Notes: a model not told the origin generated them from the letters alone. Shown: positions 10,224 to 19,194, counted from the stretch's first letter. The stretch: 64,000 nt of DNA from Methylohalomonas sp034521715 (GCA_034521715.1 JAXHLY010000010.1:62001-126000); one strand, 5' to 3'. Made by a program: numbers and translations.

Positions 10224-10767
10224 ATGGTAATCAGTCAGATGACTGACGCAAAGCAACGCGAATTTATTCCTCTGGGCATAGCCGTGCTGACGGTTTCCGA
10301 CAGCCGGGACGAGTCCACTGATAAATCGGGCGGTTTGCTGGCGGCAAGGCTGCAGGCGGCCGGCCACCGGCTACAGGACAAACGCATCGTGCCGGATGAT
10401 GTCTATCGGATCCGTGCTGTCGTCAGTCACTGGTGCGTGACCGACGCCGTTCAGGTCATTCTCGTTACGGGCGGTACCGGTATTACCGGTCGGGATGGCA
10501 CGCCGGAGGCGCTAAAAGCGTTATTCGATAAAGAGATCGAGGGCTTCGGCGAAACCTTCCGGCAGGTTTCCTTCACCCAGATGGGCACATCAACCATGCA
10601 GTCGCGTGCAATCGCGGGCGTGGCCAATGGCCGCTATATTTTTGCACTGCCCGGATCCTCCGGCGCCTGTGCGACGGCCTGGGATGAACTCATCAGTGTA
10701 CAGCTTGATTACCGTACCCGGCCCTGCAATCTGGCTGGAACTGATGCCGCGCCTGCTGGAAAAATGA
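10224..10767 (+). CDS. moaB: molybdenum cofactor biosynthesis protein MoaB, one frameshift
   Basis: About 180 residues, matching MoaB over its whole length: LGIAVLTVSDSRDE, VTGGTGITGRDGTPEAL (the molybdopterin-binding loop), GTSTMQSRAIAGVANG, FALPGSSGACATAW, and LDYRTRPCNL. MoaB-type proteins adenylylate molybdopterin or act as its non-essential paralogue. An extra G at 10737-10738 shifts the frame near the end; without it the C-terminus is AELMPRLLEK-stop, as in MoaB homologues. An internal ATG at 10239 (MTDAKQREFIP) fits E. coli MoaB better and may be the real start; neither start has a good ribosome binding site. Confidence 0.88.
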
Positions 10768-10976
10768 ACTTCACTCCCCCGGTATACCGCCCGAAGAATA
10801 ATCCGGCGCTGTTTTCCCTCGTGTTATGCGCCGGGAACAGCAGCGGCCATGGGATACACCGTCGCGGGGCCTGACTGCCGTCATGTGTGGAACGTGGATA
10901 ATATTCAGCCAGTCCAATAATTGCTATGCTGGGCATCTCCGTTAAATTACTGGATCAAAGTTCGCCTGTTGCTGCC

Positions 10977-12017
10977 ATGCGGCTGTTTCGCCTCATTCCG
11001 GGTATATTATTCGTCCTGGCCGGGTCCCTGAGCCCGGTGGCCGGTGCCGAGAGTTTTACTGTTTTCGATGATGATACCGACCTGGTCGGGGAATTCCGTA
11101 CAGCGCACGCAGAACACCAGGATACCCTGCTGGATATCGCCCGCAGCCACGGCCTCGGTTATACGGAGATCAGGCTGGCCAACGCCGGTGTGGACACCTG
11201 GTTGCCCGGCGAGGGCCAGCAGGTTGTATTGCCGAAGCGCTTTATTCTGCCGCCGACACCGCGCGAAGGGCTGGTTCTGAATATCCCGGAAATGCGTCTG
11301 TATTATTACCCCGCGCGCCGAAAAAATGCCCCGCGAACGGTTCAGACCTATCCGCTGGGGGTTGGCAGGGAGGGCTGGTCGACGCCTTATGTGACGACGC
11401 GTATCACCTCGAAAGTGGCCAGGCCGAGCTGGTATCCGCCGGAATCCATCCGCGAGGAACACGCCGCCGACGGTGACCCGTTGCCCAGGGTCGTGCCGGC
11501 CGGGCCGGACAATCCGCTGGGGGATTACGCCATGCGGCTGGCATTGCCGAGTTACCTGATACATGGCACGAATCGTCCCTGGGGCGTGGGCATGCGGGTC
11601 AGCCATGGCTGTATCCGTCTTTATCCTGAAGATATCGAGACATTGTTCAACCAGGTTGAGGTTGGTACACCCGTACGCATTATCAACCAGCCTTATAAAG
11701 TTGGTCACAAGGGAGGGATTATATATCTGGAGGCGCATCCACATCTGGAAGAAGATGCCGAAGAATTCAAGAATGCATTTACCCAGATTGTCAACATGGT
11801 GCAGGAGCGTACCGGCGCGGATGCTGATAATTATGATATTGACTGGGAACTGGCGCGTCTGGTGATGAAAGAAGCCCGGGGTGTGCCCGTTGCCATAGGT
11901 ATGGAATTACCACGCCTGCAGCAGGCAGCGGCTGTAATCATGGAGAATGACCCGCTGGCCGGTATGCAGTTGCAGCTGGATGGGCCAGGTGCTTTCAGCG
12001 AATTAGAAAGGCGTTGA
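10977..12017 (+). CDS. L,D-transpeptidase (YkuD/ErfK family) with LysM-like segment
   Basis: 346 residues from ATG 10977, which starts a normal signal peptide (MRLFRLIPGILFVLAGSL, cleavage near AGA-ES); an in-frame ATG at 10926 would bury it. After a LysM-like segment (HQDTLLDIARSHGLGYTEI) comes the YkuD catalytic domain, with HGTN and SHGCIRL carrying the active His and Cys. These periplasmic enzymes form 3-3 peptidoglycan cross-links or attach Lpp-type lipoproteins to meso-diaminopimelate. An Lpp-like lipoprotein gene lies about 0.5 kb away, on the other strand, so Lpp tethering is a reasonable but unproven role. The C-terminal 60 residues are outside the catalytic fold. Confidence 0.87.
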   Translation: MRLFRLIPGILFVLAGSLSPVAGAESFTVFDDDTDLVGEFRTAHAEHQDTLLDIARSHGLGYTEIRLANAGVDTWLPGEGQQVVLPKRFILPPTPREGLVLNIPEMRLYYYPARRKNAPRTVQTYPLGVGREGWSTPYVTTRITSKVARPSWYPPESIREEHAADGDPLPRVVPAGPDNPLGDYAMRLALPSYLIHGTNRPWGVGMRVSHGCIRLYPEDIETLFNQVEVGTPVRIINQPYKVGHKGGIIYLEAHPHLEEDAEEFKNAFTQIVNMVQERTGADADNYDIDWELARLVMKEARGVPVAIGMELPRLQQAAAVIMENDPLAGMQLQLDGPGAFSELERR

Positions 12018-12055
12018 CCGGCTGTCATTGCCGGGCGAATCAGGCCGTTAACTAA

Positions 12056-12221
12056 CTAAGGAAGCTCTGAATAATCCCCGCATGTCATTTCGACCAACGG
12101 AAGAAAACCTTGTCTCGACCGCAGGGAGAGATCTTTCCATAAAGGTCCCTCGTTGCACTCGGGACGCCTTCGGCGATTTCTCGCTGCGTTCGAAATGACA
12201 AATTATTCAGAGCCTCCCTAA
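12056..12221. mobile_element. MITE-like element A
   Basis: About 165 bp with terminal inverted repeats: AAGGAAGCTCTGAATAAT at 12058-12075 and ATTATTCAGAGCCTCCCT at 12202-12219 (one mismatch region). It carries the internal TGTCATTTCGACC...TCGAAATGACA palindrome. No coding capacity. The same ends occur at 42026-42158. Confidence 0.75.
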
Positions 12222-12223
12222 GT

Positions 12224-12381
12224 AAACCCTGAAAAATCACCCTCTCATTCTCGACCGAAGCCCCCTGTCATTTCGACCGAAGGGAGAAATCTTTATAACT
12301 CATTGTCAGTGAAAAGATTTCTCGCCAGGTCCCTCACGGGTGTTCGGGACGTGGCTCGAAATGACATAGTATTCAGGGTTT
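12224..12381. mobile_element. MITE-like element B, tandem to element A
   Basis: About 158 bp with terminal inverted repeats AAACCCTGAA (12224-12233) and TTCAGGGTTT (12372-12381). Its interior (TGTCATTTCGACCGAAGGG...CTCGAAATGACA) is related to element A. The two elements fill most of the 12018-12484 gap between the convergent transpeptidase and lipoprotein genes. Confidence 0.65.
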
Positions 12382-12484
12382 CCCTACTTCAATTCAATAT
12401 TGATTCATTGGTAACTGGCGCGGTTACTCATGCAGCCCTTGCCGCCTGTAAGTGGGGCTCCCCGCGGGCCGCAACGCCGCATAT

Positions 12485-12517
12485 AAAAAAACCCTGCAAG
12501 AAACTTGCAGGGTTTTT
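12485..12517 (-). terminator. Rho-independent terminator of the lipoprotein gene
   Basis: On the minus strand, AAAACCCTGCAAG-TTT-CTTGCAGGGTTTTTT: a strong stem of about 13 bp with a 3-base loop and a T run, starting about 24 bp after the stop codon of the Lpp-like gene. A-richness on the other side makes it nearly symmetric, so it may also stop transcription from the opposite direction. Confidence 0.85.
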
Positions 12518-12540
12518 CAACCGAAAACTGGATTCCGGTT

Positions 12541-12825
12541 TTACTTCGCCATAGCCTTTTCGAACATGCGGTCGAGACGGGCGGAGTTTTCGTTGCAGCA
12601 TTCCAGGGCCGTCTGGACGCTCTTCTGGGCCTCAGAAGCGGCGTAGGCAGCTTCAGATGCGACGGTGTGAGCGTTGTTGGCGCGAACCTGGGCGGCCCTG
12701 GCTTCAGAAAGAGCCGTATCCGCAGTGGCACGAACCTCGTCCAGCTGCTCCTGGGTGACACCACAGCCACCGACCAGCCCAAGCGCCAGGGCAAGTGCTG
12801 AGATCTTCACAAGCTTTGTTTTCAT
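12541..12825 (-). CDS. Lpp-like alanine-rich outer-membrane lipoprotein
   Basis: 94 residues from the ATG at 12825 (MKTKLVKISALALALGL), which follows GGGAGAATT at a good distance; an in-frame ATG at 12840 lacks this. The signal ends in a lipobox LVGGC, so the mature protein is lipidated at Cys. The body is an alanine-zipper coiled coil (ADTALSEARAAQVRANNAH, ASEAAYAASEAQ) like Lpp/OprI murein lipoprotein, ending in FEKAMAK with a C-terminal Lys that could be attached to peptidoglycan. A two-Cys CCNEN near the end is unusual for Lpp. Strong promoter and terminator signals suggest an abundant product. Confidence 0.82.
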   Translation of the reverse strand: MKTKLVKISALALALGLVGGCGVTQEQLDEVRATADTALSEARAAQVRANNAHTVASEAAYAASEAQKSVQTALECCNENSARLDRMFEKAMAK

Positions 12826-12879
12826 TGCTAATTCTCCCATTGGACTGAGTCTTGGGGTTTCCCCACATAACGTCAGTTA

Positions 12880-12908
12880 ATAATGACTTATTTTTAAGTG
12901 TTTATCAA
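12880..12908 (-). promoter_or_regulatory. probable sigma-70 promoter of the Lpp-like gene
   Basis: On the minus strand, TTGATA (12903-12908) and CATTAT (12880-12885) are separated by 17 bp, about 55 bp upstream of the start codon, in an A/T-rich stretch. This is the best promoter match I saw in the window, but it is a visual match only. Confidence 0.5.
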
Positions 12909-13028
12909 TTTGAGCCCCTGTATTTACAGCCGTCCTGGCACCACAAACTGGAACAGGACCATAACGCTTTCCGGGACTTCTAACCACCTTTGAAAGCGTT
13001 ACAAACCGGCTTGCGCAAAAGTCCCACG

Positions 13029-13409
13029 CTAGCGTGCATATCTGTTTGGTATCGTTTTCATGCGTTTTTCATAATGCTCATGGACAAAAATCTTCAGCGC
13101 ATTCTCGAAACTGTCTATTGCGTGGCTGTCGCAGTATTCATCGAACCAGACCAGGATGTCCGGCATCGGCTGTGCCGAGCTGATGCTGTAGGTTTCACCC
13201 TGATGCACATTGTACGCGGTCAGGTAACCCATGACATAGAATTTGAAGGTATCGGCATCATCGTTGGCACGGGCCTTATTGTAAGCATTACAGGACTGGT
13301 TGCCCATGCCCCAGATGGCATAATTACCGTCCTTGTCGGCGGCGTGGGCAGCGGCGGTCAGCAGCAGCGCGGCGGCACTGATGGCAAGCAGGGTGGCAGG
13401 AAAACGCAT
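13029..13409 (-). CDS. small exported protein of unknown function
   Basis: 126 residues from ATG 13409, six bases after GAGGGAG; a GTG six bases further upstream is less likely. It has a clear Sec signal peptide (MRFPATLLAISAAALLLTAAAHA-AD). The mature part has two cysteines (NQSCNAYN and DEYCDSHAIDSF) that could form one disulfide, with alternating helices. The size and Cys spacing recall HdeA- or Rap1a-type periplasmic proteins, but I cannot assign it to either. No obvious operon partner. Confidence 0.55.
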   Translation of the reverse strand: MRFPATLLAISAAALLLTAAAHAADKDGNYAIWGMGNQSCNAYNKARANDDADTFKFYVMGYLTAYNVHQGETYSISSAQPMPDILVWFDEYCDSHAIDSFENALKIFVHEHYEKRMKTIPNRYAR

Positions 13410-13512
13410 TAGCACTCCCTCAGGGTCACTGCTGTAGTTAACAGCTGATTATTGGTTCGTATTAATTTAGAGTAGCTGAACTGCAATTTATCCCCCGGAT
13501 TGCCCCTGCCTG

Positions 13513-14709
13513 TCAATGCGAAACCAGTGCACTGAGGCCGGTCACCAGCCGCTCCAGCCCGGCCAGCGCCGCCTGTCCTTCGAGTGCACCATAGGAAATT
13601 CGCAGGTAGCAGCCGTTCATGCAGCCGAACGTCTGCCCGGGAACGACGGCTACGCCGTGTTCACTGACCAGCCGGTGTGCCAGGGTCATCGAATCCAGGG
13701 GAGTGTGTACACGCAACAGGATATAAAAAGCACCCGCGGCCGCCGGGCACTCGCAGGCCGGCTCCAGCCTGCGCAGTTCCTCCAGTACCCGGGCGCGGGT
13801 TGCAGTGAGCTGCTGCAGATAGCTGCGACAGTAGTCGGCACCCTGCTCAAGGGCGGCAACGGCGGCCTGCTGGGCAACCAGTGTCGGGCAGATCAGGCAG
13901 GTATCCTGGGCCTTTTTGACTGCCTCGGTCAGCCGCGCCGGAATCAGCATATAGCCGATGCGCCAGCCGGCAAAGCCGTAGGCCTTGGACAGCGAGAATA
14001 GCGAGATCGTGTGATCGGCGGCGCCGGGCAGGCTGGCTGGCGAGCAGTGTTCGGTACCGTCGTAGAGAAAATACTCGTAGGCCTCGTCGCTGATGTGAAA
14101 CAGGCCATGATGACGGCAGAGTTCATTAATCCCCGCCAGCGTCTCGCGCGGGTAAACCGCGCCTGTCGGATTATTGGGGGAAACGGTGACGATGGCCCGT
14201 GTGCGGGGCGTTATAGCTGCTTCAATGGCAGCGAGGTCGGGCTGATAATGCGCATCGGTCGGGACGGCCACGCAGGTACAGTCGAGCATGCGAATGGCCA
14301 TCTCGTGATTGAAGTAATAGGGCGACAGCAGAATAATTTCATCGCCCGGATCCGTGATCGCGAACAGTGCATTCATGAAGCCCATGTTGGACCCGGCCGT
14401 GACGATGATTCGCTGTCTGTCATCAGCATGCACCGCGTTGTCCGTGGCCAGTTTGCGGCGGATAATCGCATGCAAATCGGCACGGCCCTCGACCGCGCCG
14501 TAATGGTGGGCCGCAGGTTCCGGCGGATAGTCGCATGCCGCCCGCAGTGCCGCCAGCGGCGGCGCGTAAAAGACAACGCCCTGACCCAGGGAAATGGCAT
14601 CCGGATAGGTGCGCAGCCATTCGCCAATAATAGGGATAATCGGGGACTGTACGGCCTGCATGCGGTGGCTGACGGCGGGCAGGCTGTGGCTGGGGGTGCG
14701 GGAAGACAT
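13513..14709 (-). CDS. class I/II pyridoxal-phosphate aminotransferase
   Basis: 398 residues from ATG 14709 (MSSRTPSHSLP). Fold-type I aminotransferase: substrate-loop PDAISLGQGV, cofactor contacts GSNMGF and SPNNPTGAVYP, DEAYEYF, and the Schiff-base lysine in SLSKAYGFAGWRIGY (around residue 235), with a C-terminal LRISYG segment carrying the carboxylate-binding Arg. Similar to aspartate/aromatic aminotransferases; the amino-acid substrate cannot be fixed. The HNH nuclease gene lies upstream on the same strand with an 87-bp gap. Confidence 0.85.
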   Translation of the reverse strand: MSSRTPSHSLPAVSHRMQAVQSPIIPIIGEWLRTYPDAISLGQGVVFYAPPLAALRAACDYPPEPAAHHYGAVEGRADLHAIIRRKLATDNAVHADDRQRIIVTAGSNMGFMNALFAITDPGDEIILLSPYYFNHEMAIRMLDCTCVAVPTDAHYQPDLAAIEAAITPRTRAIVTVSPNNPTGAVYPRETLAGINELCRHHGLFHISDEAYEYFLYDGTEHCSPASLPGAADHTISLFSLSKAYGFAGWRIGYMLIPARLTEAVKKAQDTCLICPTLVAQQAAVAALEQGADYCRSYLQQLTATRARVLEELRRLEPACECPAAAGAFYILLRVHTPLDSMTLAHRLVSEHGVAVVPGQTFGCMNGCYLRISYGALEGQAALAGLERLVTGLSALVSH

Positions 14710-14796
14710 GCGATATGGTTCTGTGGCCAAGCGCTACCCTGCCTGCATCGGTGCGGTGAGTACGGGTACGGGGCGGATGGTATAACTACCGGTTGT

Positions 14797-15369
14797 TTAT
14801 TGCTGGTAAAAGGGCATCGGCCGGCCGGAGAACTGGGACTTCAGAAAATCCATCTGGTCCGCCAGAATGCGGCGGTTCGACAGCGCCAGGTATTCGGCCC
14901 AGTTCGGCACATAGGGTACAGCCAGTAACGGCATGTGGGCTTCTTCGGGGATCCGGTTACCCTTGCGTGTATTGCAGGAGCGGCAGGCGGCCACTACGTT
15001 CGACCAGCAATCACGGCCACCACGCGAAATCGGCAGGACGTGATCCCGTGTCAGCAATGCTTCAATGTGCCCACCGCCGCAGTACATGCACATATGGGCA
15101 TCACGCAGAAACAGTTCGCGATTGGTCAGCGGCGGTACGCCGCGGCGCACGTACTTGTTGTGTGCCGAACGCTTGACAGCGATGATCGAATTGACGTTGA
15201 CCGAGGAACGCCTGCCGGTGGCGCGGCAGGTGCCGCCGAAAAAGCGAAACATGTTCTCGCCGGCGGTCCAGGCGATCATGCCCCGGCTGTACAGGCATAC
15301 TGCGTCCTGCCACGGTATCCAGGTGACAGGAGTACCCGATATATCAAGACGTAAAATCAAGTGACTCAT
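14797..15369 (-). CDS. HNH endonuclease
   Basis: 190 residues. A zinc-ribbon HNH domain occupies the middle: CMYCGGG (first Cys pair), RDHVLPISRGGRDCWSNVV (H-N core) and ACRSCNTRKGNR (second Cys pair), the arrangement of stand-alone HNH proteins widespread in proteobacteria and often called McrA-like. The N-terminal part (LDISGTPVTWIPWQDAV) matches the usual leader of this chromosomal group. It stands alone, with no methylase or toxin-antitoxin partner, so a housekeeping nuclease role is more likely than restriction. Divergent from mazG. Confidence 0.85.
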   Translation of the reverse strand: MSHLILRLDISGTPVTWIPWQDAVCLYSRGMIAWTAGENMFRFFGGTCRATGRRSSVNVNSIIAVKRSAHNKYVRRGVPPLTNRELFLRDAHMCMYCGGGHIEALLTRDHVLPISRGGRDCWSNVVAACRSCNTRKGNRIPEEAHMPLLAVPYVPNWAEYLALSNRRILADQMDFLKSQFSGRPMPFYQQ

Positions 15370-15541
15370 CTTGTTGTTATCCTGTTCACCCGACCTGCTG
15401 AAACAGGCGGGTGGGTCTTTGTAAAACCCGGGATACGGCCCTCATGAGGCCACTGGGCATAATAATCATGCAAAATGTGACCCGAAATCAAGTCTTTCGC
15501 ATTAACCTTTACAGAGTTTATCAACTTCAGTGGGCTTTCTT

Positions 15542-16336
15542 ATGACCGCGCAACCCGGCGTTTACTCGATATCATGCATATCCTGCGCGATCCGGCCCGC
15601 GGCTGCCCGTGGGACCGGGAGCAGACCTTTGCCAGTATTGTGCCGCATACCCTGGAGGAGGCCTATGAGCTCGCCGAGGCCATCGAAGGGGGAGATTCTG
15701 AGGCCATTCGGGACGAACTGGGTGACTTGCTGTTCCAGGTGGTGTTTTATGCCGAGCTTGGCAGCGAGCGCAAATGGTTTGATTTTGAGGCCCTGGCCGC
15801 GCACCTGTGTGACAAGCTGGAACGCCGACACCCGCATGTGTTTGGCGGACAGCCCGGAGACAGGTCGGGACGGGCTGAATAGCCAGTGGGAGCGTATCAA
15901 GGCGGAAGAACGCCGCCAGGTCTCTGCTGCAGGGGAGCCGGGAACACTGGCGGGGGTGGCGCGGGCGCTGCCGGCACTGACCCGTGCCCGCAAGCTGCAG
16001 AAACGTGCCGCCCACGTCGGTTTTGACTGGGGTGAGCCGGAACCGGTCATCGCCAAGGCCGAGGAGGAGCTGGCGGAATTCCGGCAGGAACTGGATTCAG
16101 GCTACGGCAGTGAGCGCCTGGAGGAAGAGTTCGGCGATTTCCTGTTTGCCTGTGTCAATATTGCCCGCCATGCCGGTATCGATCCGGAGTCCGCGCTGCG
16201 CCGGGCCAACCGCAAGTTTGAATCGCGCTTCAGTCATATTGAAACGAGGCTGGCCGAGGGCGGCAAGAGGCCGGAGGATGCGACGCTGGAAGAGATGGAT
16301 GCGTTGTGGGAGGAGGCGAAGGAGCGTGAATCGTGA
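15542..16336 (+). CDS. mazG: nucleoside triphosphate pyrophosphohydrolase MazG, two frameshifts
   Basis: 264 residues after correction, as usual for MazG. Two MazG repeats are visible: N-terminal LRDPARGCPWDREQTF, TLEEAYELAEAI, DELGDLLFQVVFYAEL with the EExxE/ExxD metal sites; C-terminal AEEELAEFRQEL and EEEFGDFLFACVNIARH. MazG hydrolyses NTPs to NMPs and pyrophosphate, clearing aberrant nucleotides and modulating ppGpp signalling. A missing C in the run at 15553-15555 and an extra G at 15847-15848 break the frame; correcting them gives MTAQPRRLLDIMHILRD and VFGDSPETGRDGLNSQWERIK. The final residues ERES and stop TGA are part of the heptad array. Divergent from the HNH gene. Confidence 0.92.
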   Translation: MTAQPGVYSISCISCAIRPAAARGTGSRPLPVLCRIPWRRPMSSPRPSKGEILRPFGTNWVTCCSRWCFMPSLAASANGLILRPWPRTCVTSWNADTRMCLADSPETGRDGLNSQWERIKAEERRQVSAAGEPGTLAGVARALPALTRARKLQKRAAHVGFDWGEPEPVIAKAEEELAEFRQELDSGYGSERLEEEFGDFLFACVNIARHAGIDPESALRRANRKFESRFSHIETRLAEGGKRPEDATLEEMDALWEEAKERES

Positions 16337-16552
16337 ATCGTGAATCGTGAATCGTGAATCGTGAATCGTGAATCGTGAATCGTGAATCGTGAATTTTTAG
16401 ATGGAGAGAACTAAAAAGTTCCCTGCAAAAACCAGTGGATCGGGATTTTAGGATAGGCTCTGCATCGAATGTTTGGGGCGGATACTACACCATAATGTTG
16501 TAAGCCGGGGCACCGCACCCTTTCAGAAACGATTCACGATTCACGTTTCACG
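16325..16552. repeat. heptad-array element: ten perfect CGTGAAT units plus inverted units
   Basis: Ten uninterrupted 7-bp units (CGTGAAT) at 16325-16394, then a core starting TTTTAGATGGAGAGAACT with an AACT...AGTT palindrome (about 16395-16430) and about 100 bp of single-copy sequence, then inverted units GATTCAC/GTTTCAC at 16530-16551. The left array holds the stop of mazG; the right array holds the stop of the BamE-like gene on the other strand. Confidence 0.85.
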
Positions 16553-16856
16553 GCTTATACCGTTTCGTATCCTTGATCTCGCCATGCGAGTCGAAAATGA
16601 TTTCCGTTATCCAGCCGTTGGGATTCTGCGGGATGTAATACCAGATAACGCGTGTGATACCGTGAATACCACCGCCGAAAACCGTCTCATGATCCGGCGG
16701 GCCGACGCGGTAGAGCACCTCAGCCTGCGACATGCCGATATCCAGCAGGTGGAAATCACGCATCGGCATGGTGTCTGCATAGGCCTGCGACATAGCGGCC
16801 AGGCCGGCAGCCAGCAGCAACAACGACACGGCGGTTCGGAGGATAACGGGGGCCAT
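16548..16856 (-). CDS. exported BamE/SmpA-like small protein
   Basis: 102 residues from ATG 16856, which begins a signal peptide (MAPVILRTAVSLLLLAAGLA, cleavage near AYA-DT). The mature part has the SmpA/BamE-like motif IGMSQAEVLYRVGPPD, followed by a beta-hairpin with IWYYIPQNPNGWITEIIFD. No lipobox Cys is present, so unlike BamE it would be soluble in the periplasm. The function is unknown; BamE-fold domains usually mediate protein contacts at the outer membrane. The stop codon lies in a GTGAAAC heptad of the intergenic element. Confidence 0.65.
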   Translation of the reverse strand: MAPVILRTAVSLLLLAAGLAAMSQAYADTMPMRDFHLLDIGMSQAEVLYRVGPPDHETVFGGGIHGITRVIWYYIPQNPNGWITEIIFDSHGEIKDTKRYKP

Positions 16857-16926
16857 ACCTGTAGGATGGCAGGCACGTGGTTCCGGTTCCGCGAAATCAC
16901 ACAGGAAACCGGACAGACGCACCGGC

Positions 16927-17743
16927 TCAGGCCGTCTTTTCCTTGTCCTTAATGACCTTGGCGTAAGCCGAGTGATTATGAATGGATTCGAAGTTCTCGG
17001 ATTCGACTGTATAGGCAGAAATACGCTCATCCTTGTTGAACTGCAGGGCGACGTCGCGCACGATATCCTCGACAAATTTCGGATTGTCGTAGGCCCGCTC
17101 GGTTACATATTTCTCGTCCGGACGTTTCAACAAACCATACAGTTCACATGAGGCGACCCTTTCGACTATGTCGATAAGTTCCTCGATCCAGATAAAGTCC
17201 CGTGTTTTAACGCAGATGGTGACATGCGAGCGCTGATTGTGAGCACCGTAATCTGAGATGCCCTTGGAGCAGGGACACAGGGTGGTAACCGGGACGATAA
17301 TCCGTACCAGTACGGTAGGTTTGCCGTTATGCTGAATCTGGCCAATGAAAGTAACGTCATAATCGAGCAGGCTTTTGACACCCGAAACCGGGGCCGCTTT
17401 CTGTACGAAGTAGGGGAATGCCATTTCGATATGGCCGGACTCGGCATCTGAATGTTTCGACCATTTCAGTGATCATGCGCTTGAAGGACTCTACGGTGAT
17501 TTCATATTCGTGGTCATTGAGTATTTCCACAAAACGCGACATGTGAGTGCCCTTGAAGTTGTGCGGCAGGCTCACGTACATATTGAAATTGGCAACAGTA
17601 TGCTGTTCGCGCCCGGAACGATCGCTGACGACGATCGGATGATTAATGTCCTTGATGCCGACCTGGTCGATAGCGATATTGCGTGTGTCCTGGCTGCCCT
17701 GGGTATCGGGAAGCTCGGTAACTACCGTTTCTGGCTGGCTCAT
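16927..17743 (-). CDS. folE2: GTP cyclohydrolase FolE2 (type IB), one frameshift
   Basis: About 271 residues after correction. Hallmarks of the FolE2/DUF198 family: ERTHMSRF-like FKGTHMSRFVEIL in the N-terminal half, then VTTLCPCSKGISDYGAHNQRSHV with the catalytic Cys, and the VEDIVRDVALQF tail. It converts GTP to dihydroneopterin triphosphate, the first step of folate (and queuosine) synthesis. FolE2 accepts metals other than zinc and is often Zur-regulated where FolE is also present; whether FolE exists elsewhere is unknown. The frame breaks at about 17446-17456; the corrected junction reads MVE..DAESGHIEMAFPYF. Confidence 0.9.
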
Positions 17744-17882
17744 ACTGCCGTTCCTCTATATATGCGTTCGGGCCGTCGGTACGGCCAATTCCTTAGTATT
17801 TTACTAGGCTAATAAGTTCGCCACAACTGACTGATTTATCGGGAGACAGACTGTTGATTGCTGTTTGACAGGCTGTTTATCT

Positions 17883-18773
17883 CTATTTATTGCGATTGAC
17901 GATGTAATCAGCCACCCAGCACAGCATTTCCGCCTGTTCACCGAAGCCGGACAGGCTGTCGAGCGCTTCATTGTATAGATCGCTCGCAGCCTTTTTAGCA
18001 CCTTCCATGCCGAGCAGGTTCGGGTAGGTGGGCTTATTGCGGGCCAGGTCGGCGCCCTGGGTCTTGCCCAGGGTCTCGGTGTCACTCTCGATATCCAGAA
18101 TATCATCGCGTATCTGGAAGGCGAGGCCGACACAGTGAGCATAATGACAGACGCACTCTACCTCGCCACTGTCGGCCTCGGCACTCGATAATGCACCCAA
18201 TTCGACGCTGGCCCGGATAAGTGCGCCGGTCTTGTGTATATGCATGTTTTCCAGCTCGATAAGGTTCAGCTGGTGGCCGACGGCGGCGAGGTCGATGGCC
18301 TGGCCACCGGCCATGCCGCGCGAGCCGCTGGCACTGGCCAGGGAGTTGATCATCTGCAGCCGGCGCCCGCCATCCACCTGTATTGCCGGATCATGGGCCA
18401 GTATGTGAAACGACAGGGCCTGCAGGGCATCGCCGGCCAGGATGGCTGTTGCTTCGCCGTAAGCGCGGTGACAGGTAGGCTGACCACGGCGCAGATCGTC
18501 GTTATCCATGGCCGGCAAATCGTCATGTACCAGCGAATAGGCATGAATCATTTCCACGGCGCAGGCCGGGCCGTCCAGTGCACTCAGATTGACACCGAAT
18601 GCCTCGCCGGTGGCATAGACAAGCACCGGCCGGATGCGCTTGCCGTTACCGAGTACGGCATAACGCATGGCCTCGTGCAGGTGGCGTGGTTGGATATCGG
18701 CGGCAGGCAACCAGTGATCGAGCGCTGCTTCAACACTGCGCTGGTAGAGCTGCAGGCGGTCTTCGTGGGACAT
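17883..18773 (-). CDS. ispA: (2E,6E)-farnesyl diphosphate synthase
   Basis: 296 residues from ATG 18773 (MSHEDRLQLYQ), eight bases after the xseB stop. All-trans prenyltransferase with both Asp-rich motifs: HDDLPAMDNDDLRRG (first) and QIRDDILDIESD (second), plus GKRIRP and the HKTG loop. It condenses isopentenyl and dimethylallyl diphosphate to farnesyl diphosphate for quinones and undecaprenol. The xseB-ispA pair is the standard gammaproteobacterial arrangement; dxs, the usual third gene, is not here. Confidence 0.93.
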   Translation of the reverse strand: MSHEDRLQLYQRSVEAALDHWLPAADIQPRHLHEAMRYAVLGNGKRIRPVLVYATGEAFGVNLSALDGPACAVEMIHAYSLVHDDLPAMDNDDLRRGQPTCHRAYGEATAILAGDALQALSFHILAHDPAIQVDGGRRLQMINSLASASGSRGMAGGQAIDLAAVGHQLNLIELENMHIHKTGALIRASVELGALSSAEADSGEVECVCHYAHCVGLAFQIRDDILDIESDTETLGKTQGADLARNKPTYPNLLGMEGAKKAASDLYNEALDSLSGFGEQAEMLCWVADYIVNRNK

Positions 18774-18780
18774 GAATGGT

Positions 18781-19059
18781 TCAGCCAGCGTTATTATTGT
18801 TGTCGTCTTCGGCGGCCTGGCTATCAAAGGCAGCCAGGTTTTGTTTGTCGCCTTCGTTCAGCAGAATCTGCACCTTCTGCTCGGCCGACTGCAGCGCCTG
18901 CTGGCAGGCACGGGTGAGGGCGATGCCGCGCTCGAAGTGCTTCAGGGATTCCTCCAGACTGAGCTCGCCTTCTTCCATTTTTTCAACAAGTTGCTCAAGT
19001 TCCTTGAGCGCCTTTTCAAAATCGAAGCCGGGCTCTTTTTGCGCTTTTTCTTTCGCCAA
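18781..19059 (-). CDS. xseB: exodeoxyribonuclease VII small subunit
   Basis: 92 residues with the diagnostic XseB core FDFEKALKELEQLVEKMEEG and LSLEESLKHFERGIALTRACQ, followed by a helix AEQKVQILL and an acidic Asn-rich tail (AAEDDNNNNAG). XseB units assemble on XseA to form exonuclease VII, which degrades single-stranded DNA in repair. xseA is not in the window. Probably co-transcribed with ispA. Confidence 0.92.
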   Translation of the reverse strand: MAKEKAQKEPGFDFEKALKELEQLVEKMEEGELSLEESLKHFERGIALTRACQQALQSAEQKVQILLNEGDKQNLAAFDSQAAEDDNNNNAG

Positions 19060-19194
19060 GGTCGTATTCCTGCGGGGCGTGACGGCCCGCGATCATACCG
19101 GTTTGCGTGACGCTGTGCAGGCCTGAATCGCCCGCCGGATTCATGCTGCGGCGCATGTTGACACCCCCGGAGGGCTGGGCTAGGTTAGGAGATA

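Noticed and set aside
14011..14928. Plus-strand open frame of 305 codons opposite the aminotransferase
   Set aside because: The minus strand encodes a complete PLP enzyme with all motifs; the antisense frame has no homology pattern.
14797..15369. HNH protein as part of a restriction or phage-defence system
   Set aside because: No methylase, helicase or toxin partner lies nearby and its neighbours are housekeeping genes; it matches the chromosomal stand-alone type.
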